Made by a program: the position numbers and the translations under genes. Below, piece by piece: positions 25,528-32,581 of a stretch of 32,581 bases of DNA. The stretch is from Rhodospirillales bacterium (GTDB lineage Bacteria; Vulcanimicrobiota; Vulcanimicrobiia; Vulcanimicrobiales; Vulcanimicrobiaceae). Positions within the stretch are counted from its first letter, which is position 1. The number at the start of each line of letters is the position of its first letter. The notes under the pieces are model-generated. The model did no database searches, was not told the DNA's origin, and was given only the letters and a program-made list of their open reading frames with translations. The stretch lies in assembly GCA_025359485.1 (NCBI GenBank), contig JANYGA010000188.1, forward strand, positions 1 to 32,581, in the 5' to 3' direction.

Positions 25528-26190
25528 CTAGCGAATGCTGCTCGCGTAGAACGTCCCGTTTTGCGAATATCCGTACGCCGTGATGGAACGTGCGATCGTG
25601 AGTTGGCCGGAGATCGCATTATTGGCTTGCGCGCGCGAGATGTCGACGCGTACGGGCGGCAGTCCCACGAGCGTCAGAATACTGCCGCTGATTGAGAGGA
25701 TCGAACCGCCAACCTGTTGCTGGCCGTACCCACTGCCGTTCCCGTTGCCGTAGCCGTTTTGGCCACCGTTGCAATTGACGACGAAAAGACCGTTCCGATA
25801 GCAGCCGTTGAACGAAACGTGCTGTCCGATGCCGATCTGCGTACCTGCCGTATCGACCGTGATGGTGCGGCCGTCATCGAGACGAACTTGAGCCGTGTTG
25901 CCGTTGACCGAAAGCACGGTGCCGCTGATCGTCGCATACTGCGAATTTCGGCCGTGGTGCTTATGATGTTTGTGGTGCTTGTAGTGCCCTTCGTTTTGAT
26001 CGCCCTCGCCGCGGTAGCCGCGATCGTCGCCCTTGCCACGATCCTCGCCGTCATCTGCGAACGCGGCGGTCGCCGCAAAGGCTCCGAAGGCCGAGCCGTT
26101 CGAAGTGGGCGTCGACAGCGAACCGAACAGCATAGCAGCCGTCGTGGCGCCGGCGAAGACGGCAGCGCCGACCAGTTGGCGTAATTTCAT
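25528..26190 (-). CDS. Exported His-rich protein with DUF5666-like beta region
   Basis: Signal peptide-like MKLRQLVGAAVFAGATTAAMLFG. Charged linker GHYKHHKHHKHHGRN. ISGTVLSVNGNTAQVRLDDGRTITVDTAGTQIGIGQHVSFNG. Confidence 0.7.
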   Translation of the reverse strand: MKLRQLVGAAVFAGATTAAMLFGSLSTPTSNGSAFGAFAATAAFADDGEDRGKGDDRGYRGEGDQNEGHYKHHKHHKHHGRNSQYATISGTVLSVNGNTAQVRLDDGRTITVDTAGTQIGIGQHVSFNGCYRNGLFVVNCNGGQNGYGNGNGSGYGQQQVGGSILSISGSILTLVGLPPVRVDISRAQANNAISGQLTIARSITAYGYSQNGTFYASSIR

Positions 26191-26317
26191 GGACCTACTC
26201 CTAAAGACACATGGAGAATAAAGACGCTACGGTAACGTTGCGTTTCCCGGAAAAGGTCCGTCGGCACGCGAAACGCGCGCGAACTCCCATCCATGTTAAC
26301 AGCGAGGGCACGCACGC

Positions 26318-27604
26318 TTGCCGCAAACGACCGTAGCGAAACGATTCGCTTTAGGCATCAACTATTGGCCGCGCGGCAGTGCGATGGCGATGTGGCGTCA
26401 CTTCGACGAAAGCGAGATCGCCGAAGACTTCGCGCGCATCGCCGGACTCGGGCTCGATACCGTGCGGTTTTTCTTGCAATGGTCGGATTTCCAACCGCAC
26501 GCGCAGACGATCGACGAGACGATGCTAGGTCGTCTCGAACGCTTCGTCTCGCTCGCGCACGACGCGCGTTTACGCGTGATGCCGACGCTCTTCTCGGGTC
26601 ATATGAGCGGCGTGAATTGGCTGCCGTCGTGGACGCTCGACCCCGCGACGTCGCATGGTCGTTTCCGCACGTTGACCGAGGCGAGTGAATCTCTGCACGG
26701 CATCGGTGACTTCTACACGGGACCCCTGCTCGAGGCGCAAATCCGTCTCGCGCGTGCCGTCGGCGAGCGATTTCGCGAGCATCCGGCAGTCGTCGCATGG
26801 GATTTGGGTAATGAGTTTAGTAATTTGCGCGAGCCCGCCGATCCCTACGTCGCCGCGGCATGGAGTCGAACGCTCGCGAAAGCACTTCGCGAAACGTCTC
26901 ATCTGCCCGTCGTCGCCGGGACGCATGGCGAAGATCTCACGCGCGATCGCAATTTGCGCTTCGCGACGTTCTGCGAACCGCACGCCTTCGCCACGATGCA
27001 CGGGTACAGCGTCTATAGCGGTTTCGCACGCGATCGCCTCGATCCCGAAGTCGTCCCGTTTCTCGCATCGCTCGCGGCCGCATTTTCATTCAAAGACGTG
27101 CTCTTCACGGAGTTTGGAAACCCGACGTGCCCGCCGGGAAAGCTCTCGCCCTTCGAACGCGTCGCGCTTCCCGACGAAGTACCCAATCCGACGGTCTCGC
27201 CCGACGACCCGATTTTTGCGACCTATGCGTGTTTGCGCGAGAGCGAGAATGCGGCGTACTGCACGGCCGTTCTCGACCGGCTCCATGCCGATGGGCGCCT
27301 CGGTGCGTATTGGTGGTGCTGGGCCGATTACGACGAGCGGCTTCGCGAAACGCCGCCCTTCGATCGTGCACCGCACGAGATGACCTTCGGCATCATCCGC
27401 AGCGACGGCACGGAGAAGCCCGTCGCGGCGGCGCTCGCTGCCTTCGCGGCCGAAAAACGGCTCGTGTTGGGCGCGCAAGATCGACCGACGGTCTCCGACA
27501 CGTACTATTACCGGACGTTGCCGACGAGCACGAAGACGCTCTACGATGCTTTCTTGCAAACGGTCGACGATCGGCGTGCTCGTGCCAGGGCGCCCGAGGC
27601 GTAG
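26318..27604 (+). CDS. GH5-like (cellulase/mannanase-type) glycoside hydrolase
   Basis: FALGINYWPRGSAMAMWRHFDESEIAEDFARIAGLGLDTVRFFLQWSDFQP, putative acid/base Glu in VVAWDLGNEFSNL, putative nucleophile Glu in DVLFTEFGNPT. TTG start as given by the ORF track. Confidence 0.82.
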   Translation: MPQTTVAKRFALGINYWPRGSAMAMWRHFDESEIAEDFARIAGLGLDTVRFFLQWSDFQPHAQTIDETMLGRLERFVSLAHDARLRVMPTLFSGHMSGVNWLPSWTLDPATSHGRFRTLTEASESLHGIGDFYTGPLLEAQIRLARAVGERFREHPAVVAWDLGNEFSNLREPADPYVAAAWSRTLAKALRETSHLPVVAGTHGEDLTRDRNLRFATFCEPHAFATMHGYSVYSGFARDRLDPEVVPFLASLAAAFSFKDVLFTEFGNPTCPPGKLSPFERVALPDEVPNPTVSPDDPIFATYACLRESENAAYCTAVLDRLHADGRLGAYWWCWADYDERLRETPPFDRAPHEMTFGIIRSDGTEKPVAAALAAFAAEKRLVLGAQDRPTVSDTYYYRTLPTSTKTLYDAFLQTVDDRRARARAPEA

Positions 27605-27644
27605 GCGGCGGGGAATCGGCGTCGCACCGCCGCAAAAGAGCGAA

Positions 27645-27833
27645 ATGGCCGCAAAACGTACGATTCACCCGCCCAAGCCCCGCCTCGACCTACCGTGGTC
27701 GCAACTCGCAAAGGCCCAGCAAAACCAGCTCTACACCGCAGCACTCCATGCGTTCACCCAAGGTGAAGGCCCGAACCCCGGCACGAGCGGGCAATATCAT
27801 CGCGCGAAAACCGCCGAAGAAACCAAAAACTAA
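27645..27833 (+). CDS. Small hypothetical protein
   Basis: MAAKRTIHPPKPRLDLPWSQLAKAQQNQLYTAALHAFTQGEGPNPGTSGQYHRAKTAEETKN (62 aa). Protein-like composition. Confidence 0.55.
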   Translation: MAAKRTIHPPKPRLDLPWSQLAKAQQNQLYTAALHAFTQGEGPNPGTSGQYHRAKTAEETKN

Positions 27834-27863
27834 CTCGCCCGCGGCGCCAGCTACCACGGCACG

Positions 27864-27895
27864 GACCGCGTCAATCACGCGGTCTTCGTTTATTT
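27864..27895 (+). terminator. Probable rho-independent terminator
   Basis: gaccgcg-tcaatca-cgcggtc (perfect 7-bp stem) followed by ttcgtttattt, between the small ORF and the NRAMP-like gene. Confidence 0.55.
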
Positions 27896-27908
27896 CGGAG
27901 CCTTCCTG

Positions 27909-29162
27909 ATGACTACTCCGGCTCGAGCCGAGCGTCAAGTCCCCGTCACGGCCGGGCGCGTTTTGAAGCGCTTGGGGCCGGGCATCGTCTCCGGCGCATC
28001 CGATAACGACCCCACCACCGTCGCGACCCTCGCGATCGTCGGTGCGTCGACGGTCTACGGCCTCGCATGGCTCGTCCTATTCGTGATCCCGATGCTCGCC
28101 GTCGTGCAGGCGATCGCCGCGCGCATCGGCGTCGTGAGCAAACGTGGGCTCGAAGATTGCATCCGTGCGCGTTACGGAAACGGCCTCGCGCTCGCCGCAC
28201 TCTTCGCGGTCCTCGCGGTCAACGTGATCACGCTCGCAGCCGACCTCGAGGGCGGCGGTGCCGCATTGCAGATCATGACGGGCATCGATTACCGATGGTT
28301 CGTCGTCCCCTTCGCGGTGCTCGCCGCAGCCGCGCTCATCATCGGCAAGAGCGACTCGATCACCAATGTCCTCAAGTACCTAACCATCATCTTTTTCGCA
28401 TATATCGCCACGGCATTCTTCGCCCATCCCGATTGGCTCGCGGTCTTACGCGGCTCGCTGATTCCACATTTTGAGAATAATAAAGCGTATATCTCGGGCG
28501 CGATCGCGTTGCTCGGTACGACGCTCACGAGTTATGCCTACGTTTGGGAAACCGTGGCGTCGAGCGAAAAGCGCCAACCGTTGCGACGGATCGGGCTCGT
28601 GCAAGCCGAAGCCATCGTCGGGATCGTCTTCGCGGGCATCGTCTTTTGGTTCATCGTCGTCGCAACGGGAGCCACGCTCGGCGTCCATCACAAGATGGTC
28701 GAAACCGCGCAAGATGCCGCCGTCGCGCTCGTCCCCTTTGCGGGTAAATATGCGAGTTACGTCTTCGGGTTCGGCCTCTTAGCATCGGCGATGATCGCGG
28801 TCCCCGTCCTCGCTGGAACGAGTGCGTACGTGATGGCCGAAGCGTTCGGCTGGCGCCGCAGTCTCGATGCGAGTTTCGCGCGTGCCGATCGTTTTTATTG
28901 GACGCTCATCGCATCGCTCGCGATCGGTGCTGCGATCGCCCTCGTCGGTATCTCGCCGATCAAGTTGCTCTTCTTCAGTGGAATTGCGGGCGGCATCGCG
29001 ACGCCATTTACCCTCGGACTCATGATGCTCGTGGGGCGCAGTCGCCGCATCATGGGTGAGAACCGTCTCGGCGGCACGCTCGCGATTGCCGGATGGGGCG
29101 TGACGACCGTCGTATCGATTGCGGCCGTCGTTTATTTGATCCAGACGGCGCGTGGGGGATAA
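27909..29162 (+). CDS. NRAMP (SLC11)-related divalent metal ion transporter
   Basis: LKRLGPGIVSGASDNDPTTVATLAIVGASTVYGLAWLVLFVIPMLAVVQAIAARIGVVSKRGL, multiple TM segments. NRAMP-like fold with a noncanonical TM1 motif. Confidence 0.88.
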   Translation: MTTPARAERQVPVTAGRVLKRLGPGIVSGASDNDPTTVATLAIVGASTVYGLAWLVLFVIPMLAVVQAIAARIGVVSKRGLEDCIRARYGNGLALAALFAVLAVNVITLAADLEGGGAALQIMTGIDYRWFVVPFAVLAAAALIIGKSDSITNVLKYLTIIFFAYIATAFFAHPDWLAVLRGSLIPHFENNKAYISGAIALLGTTLTSYAYVWETVASSEKRQPLRRIGLVQAEAIVGIVFAGIVFWFIVVATGATLGVHHKMVETAQDAAVALVPFAGKYASYVFGFGLLASAMIAVPVLAGTSAYVMAEAFGWRRSLDASFARADRFYWTLIASLAIGAAIALVGISPIKLLFFSGIAGGIATPFTLGLMMLVGRSRRIMGENRLGGTLAIAGWGVTTVVSIAAVVYLIQTARGG

Positions 29163-29163
29163 G

Positions 29164-29592
29164 ATGACGCCACTTGACTTACAGAGGCAGAAACCGCGGA
29201 GCACGCGTGCGACGATGCTCGGATTTTATCTGCTCCCGCGAACGATCGATAAGTTGCGCGCCGAACTTCCAGGCGGTTCCATCGGGCCATATCTCAACCA
29301 CGACGCGGGCTTCAGCGCATTCGTCGTAAAGCGACTGGGCCTCGACATGACGGCGTTTCGAGAAACCGTCGCAAAAGCGAAGGACGAGCGCGAAATCGAA
29401 ACGTGGCTCGCCGAGCGCATCGATCCGGCCGCGGCGCCCGCGCTCAACGCGAAGCTCGAATCGTTCGTGGTCGAACGGATGTCGCCGGAAGATCAAATGC
29501 TCGTTCGCGAACGTCATCCCGTGATGGCGCAGCGACCGGAGCTCTCGAAGATTCTCGACATTCTCGACGCCGATGATGGTTACGCGGTGTAG
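29164..29592 (+). CDS. DUF5069-like protein
   Basis: MTPLDLQRQKPRSTRATMLGFYLLPRTIDKLRAELPGGSIGPYLNHDAGFSAFVVKRLGLD... resembles DUF5069 proteins. ATG immediately after the NRAMP stop. Confidence 0.7.
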   Translation: MTPLDLQRQKPRSTRATMLGFYLLPRTIDKLRAELPGGSIGPYLNHDAGFSAFVVKRLGLDMTAFRETVAKAKDEREIETWLAERIDPAAAPALNAKLESFVVERMSPEDQMLVRERHPVMAQRPELSKILDILDADDGYAV

Positions 29593-29602
29593 CCCGAGCC
29601 CG

Positions 29603-31291
29603 TTACCACGTGCGCATGCCCGGTGCGAGATAGTGCGCTTGCGATAGATACTCGTGCATCGGACCCGCGTACGCAACGATGGCGAGTGCGAGCGCAGCAC
29701 CCGCCCAACGGCCGAGGCCGTCGAACACGCGCGGTGTCGGCATCGCATCGGCATCGACTTCGGCAAATGCGAAGGGGATGGGTTCGAGCGCGCGTTCGTC
29801 TTGGAGACGCGTGCCGACGGCGACGATGACGAACATGACGATGCTGATGAAGAGCACGATGCCCCCGATTGCTGCCGCAACCATGTGTGGATGCCATGCA
29901 GCCGCGATCGCGGAGCCCGCATACGATACATCCGACGACCGGCGTGGCGATCCCAAGAGCCCGGCCCAGTGCATCGAGAGTGACATCAAACTCATGCCGA
30001 CGAAGAATGTATACATCTGCGCGAGTGCGAGTTTGGGCGCGAAGAGTTTGCGGCCGGTCAGCGTCGGGACGAGCTTATAGGCGGCGGCCATGAACGTGAG
30101 CGCGACGGGTCCGCCGACCGTGATATGAAAGTGGCCGACGATCCACATCGTGTTGTGAACGAGCACGTCCATGCTATACGAGGCGTTGACGATGCCGCCG
30201 AAGCCGCCGGGAATGAAGAGCAACATCCCAAGAGCGATACCGGTGAAGACCGGGTCTTTCCACGGGAGCCAACGCACGATATTGAGGAAGCCGCGTTTTC
30301 CGGCGCGTCGTGCCGCGATCTCGAATGTCGCAAAGAGCGCGAACGCCGTCATGAACGATGGGACCACGACGCCGTAGGTGAGCGCCATGTGGAGCCATTT
30401 CCACGTCGCGCTGATGCCGGGATCGAGGAACTGATGGTGCAGCCCGACGGGCGTCGAGAGCAAAAGGAGAAAGATAAACTAAAGGCGCGTCAGTGAGTCG
30501 CTAAAGACGCGGCCACCGAACGTCGTCGGCACGATCGTGTACCAGACGAGATAGGCACCCATGATCCAAAAGTACACGAGCGGGTGACCGAAATACCAGA
30601 ATAAGATGCGCGTGAGCTCGACGTCGATTCCCGATGTCCAACCGAGCGACCATGGGATCAAGAGCGCCATCTCCGCAACGACGCCGAGCGTCGCGATGAC
30701 CCACATGATCATCGTCGTCGCTCCGATAAACGCCGGGAGCGGAATGCGCTGAGCGGCATGGCGGCGCTTGAACCAAATCACGTTCTCGATAACTTCGGCT
30801 GCGACGACCCACGTGCCGAGTACGAGGAAGGTCGCGCCGAAGTAGAACCACGGTGAAGCTTTGAGCGGTGCGTAAAACGTGTAGAGCACGCTCGCATTTC
30901 CACCAAGGATCGACGTCGCCGCCATGATCGTGCCGAGCAGCATGACGGCATACCCGAACCAGCCGAGCTTGAGCGACCGCCCCGGTCGCACGATCGTTCG
31001 GTAGATCGCGAATTGAAAGAGCCCGACGATGAAGAACGTCGTAAAGACGAGCGCGAGTAAGACGCCGTGTGCCGTGAGCATACGATAGTAATCGAATTCC
31101 GGCGGCATCACGATGAAATTCGCGCGAGAGAACGTCTGTAGGAGACCGAAGAGCGACCCGAGTGCGAGCGCGAATGTCGCGGTGTAGATCTGCGCGAGAA
31201 CGAGCAGATTCTCGTTCGCGACGGTATAGCGATCCAAGAAGACCGGGTCCCGTTTCTGCACGTCGAGCGTTGGCGGATGCATCGTCGTCAT
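29603..31291 (-). pseudogene. ba3-type cytochrome c oxidase subunit I interrupted by an in-frame TAG
   Basis: Two collinear ORFs in the same frame. N-part MTTMHPPTLDVQKRDPVFLDRYTV...MLTAHGVLLALVFT...FWYFGHPLVYFWIMGAYLVWY...SDSLTRL, then TAG at 30479-30481, then FIFLLLLSTPVGLHHQFLDPG...HNTMWIVGHFHITVGGPVALTF. No frameshift. Whether it is truly a pseudogene is unresolved. Confidence 0.85.
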
Positions 31292-31755
31292 CGCACCACG
31301 ATGCTTGCGGCCATCGCCTGGTGTCCGCCGCCGCAATACTCGTTGCACAGCAAGAGATACGTGCCGGCCTTCGCAAACGTATGCGAGACCGTACTGACCC
31401 ATCCGGGTGAGACCATCGTATTGACTCCGGTTTCGGGAATACTAAAGCCATGAACCACATCGGTTGCGGTGACGAAGAACGTGACGCGCGCGCCCGCGGG
31501 AATCGTCAACGTTCGCGGCTCCCATGCAAAAATACGACCGACGTAATACGCTTCGTAGACGCCGGTTTTTATTTTTCGCAGCCCCGGATGATCGAAGGGC
31601 GCCGTCGAGGAGACCTTCGCGGGATCGATGCTTTCGACGTGACTCGGTGGAACGAACCCCTCGACCACGGCGGCCGTCGTAATCGTCACGAGAAAGATCG
31701 CGAGCATCGCGATCCCGAACGCGAGCCAAATTTTTTCGTAGCGGTGAACGTGCAC
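31288..31755 (-). CDS. Cytochrome c oxidase subunit II (CuA), ba3-type
   Basis: MHVHRYEKIWLAFGIAMLAIFLVTITTAAVVEGF...VVHGFSIPETGVN...LLLCNEYCGGGHQAMAASIVV. Complete CuA motif CxxxCxxxHxxM. GTG start. ATGA overlap with subunit I. Confidence 0.93.
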   Translation of the reverse strand: MHVHRYEKIWLAFGIAMLAIFLVTITTAAVVEGFVPPSHVESIDPAKVSSTAPFDHPGLRKIKTGVYEAYYVGRIFAWEPRTLTIPAGARVTFFVTATDVVHGFSIPETGVNTMVSPGWVSTVSHTFAKAGTYLLLCNEYCGGGHQAMAASIVVR

Positions 31756-31756
31756 G

Positions 31757-31876
31757 TTACCACCGCGCCGAGAGTAAGACGAACATCAGAAACCAGCCGA
31801 TGAAAATAAAGATTCCGAGCCCGGCGACGAAGGCGAGCGTCGCGGGTAAGGGCTCGTTAAACTGCGGTTCCGACAT
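31757..31876 (-). CDS. Small oxidase subunit (IIa-like), single TM
   Basis: MSEPQFNEPLPATLAFVAGLGIFIFIGWFLMFVLLSARW (39 aa) directly upstream of subunit II. Resembles the small ba3 subunit IIa in size and topology. Confidence 0.7.
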   Translation of the reverse strand: MSEPQFNEPLPATLAFVAGLGIFIFIGWFLMFVLLSARW

Positions 31877-32400
31877 CAGGTTTGCGGCGCCACGCGGAGT
31901 TGCTGATCGCGAAGCGTCGATTTGGCGGACTCGACCTCGCAAAAATCGGCTTCGATCGAATCGGCGATCGTGGCGAGCAAATTGCGCGCGGTCGATTCGG
32001 CGATACGATGCCCGACGACCGCATCGAAAACGGCGCCGACCGCACCGAGCGGTGGTTCGTAGCTTCCCTCGAGCACGAGATCGAACGAGTCGTAATCCTC
32101 GCTGCTCGCCACGGAGAGCGATCCGCCAAAGCGCGGATACGGCCCGGCATTCTCAGGCGCCCACGTCACCGCATACCGCGGAAGCATCGCGCCGAGCGAA
32201 TGGCTAGGCACGAGCGTGGCGATCGCGGTCCGTTCGAGACTGAAGCCGCCATGCACGCCCGGAACGGGGACTTCGGCGCGAAGGTGGACGCGAGCGATAT
32301 CACCGTCGCTATTGCCGCGCGCGGCAAAGTATCTCGTGAGATGTCGCGCCGCTTGATTGACGGCGCAATGGACGGTCGTGCGTTCTGAAATGTTGCTCAT
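31876..32400 (-). CDS. Hypothetical protein, possibly SRPBCC fold
   Basis: 174 aa, FSLERTAIATLVPSHSLGAMLPRYAVTWAPENAGPYPRFGGSLSVASSEDYDSFDLVLEGSYEPPLGAVGAVFDAVVGHRIAESTARNLLATIADSIEADF. TGATG overlap with the IIa-like gene. Confidence 0.65.
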   Translation of the reverse strand: MSNISERTTVHCAVNQAARHLTRYFAARGNSDGDIARVHLRAEVPVPGVHGGFSLERTAIATLVPSHSLGAMLPRYAVTWAPENAGPYPRFGGSLSVASSEDYDSFDLVLEGSYEPPLGAVGAVFDAVVGHRIAESTARNLLATIADSIEADFCEVESAKSTLRDQQLRVAPQT

Positions 32401-32529
32401 CGCATTCTCGACCGTAACACGTCCGTGCGAAGATTACGCGAATAGACGGCCTCTTGGTCGATGGCTTAAAGCGCCAGCGCCCTCATACGTCGCATCCGCC
32501 GTCTTCGTGCTCGCCGTCGTGTCATCTAC

Positions 32530-32581
32530 TCAGTGCATGAGATAGCGATCCGCCCAGTCGACCCAGAGCCGATCGCGCTCC
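32530..32581 (-). CDS. C-terminus of a CDS entering from the right edge
   Basis: Open minus frame ...ERDRLWVDWADRYLMH-stop. Very short, no family assigned. Confidence 0.35.
   Translation of the reverse strand, partial: ERDRLWVDWADRYLMH

Noticed and set aside
27834-27908. Metal-sensing riboswitch (Mn or Mg type) upstream of the NRAMP-like gene
   Set aside because: Only about 75 nt are available, dominated by one simple hairpin plus T-rich tail. This is better explained as a terminator.
30479-30481. Genome-wide TAG reassignment or pyrrolysine-type recoding
   Set aside because: TAG is used as an ordinary terminal stop in this window (both Flp pilins, the TonB receptor, glnA), so global reassignment is unlikely. 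Local suppression remains untested.
1-32581. CRISPR arrays, insertion sequences, prophage or toxin-antitoxin modules
   Set aside because: No regularly spaced direct repeats, transposase or integrase motifs, phage structural genes or convincing TA pair seen on reading. The only mobile-type element supported is the DnaB intein.

Overview
The window is about 32.6 kb of high-GC bacterial chromosome. It is mostly densely packed housekeeping and metabolic genes, with one decayed stretch at about 5.0-6.03 kb. The lineage was not determined.

Gene order:
- DEAD-box RNA helicase (partial)
- tag (3-methyladenine DNA glycosylase I)
- bacterial SUV3-like RNA helicase
- divergent pair of Fur-family regulators
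- decayed cNMP-binding/thioredoxin-reductase-type pseudogene
- orphan membrane protein
- tRNA-Thr(CGT)
- LarA-like (DUF2088) protein
- secreted DUF900-like alpha/beta-hydrolase with apparently degenerate catalytic residues
- YVTN beta-propeller protein
- TonB-dependent receptor
- bidirectional terminator and two small ORFs
- dnaB carrying a LAGLIDADG intein
- LonC-like protease
- rplI and rpsR, with a strongly structured leader
- two tandem Flp pilins
- glnA
- acyl-CoA dehydrogenase
- PASTA Ser/Thr kinase
- His-rich exported protein
- GH5-like glycosidase
- NRAMP-related transporter
- DUF5069 protein
- ba3-type cytochrome oxidase operon, whose subunit I gene is interrupted by one in-frame TAG

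The best leads are the structured RNA leader upstream of rpsR (a candidate S6:S18-type autoregulatory element), the in-frame amber codon in the oxidase subunit I gene, the DnaB intein, the predicted pseudo-hydrolase, the SUV3-like helicase and the noncanonical NRAMP motifs. I found no convincing CRISPR array, prophage, transposon or wholly new multi-gene system.
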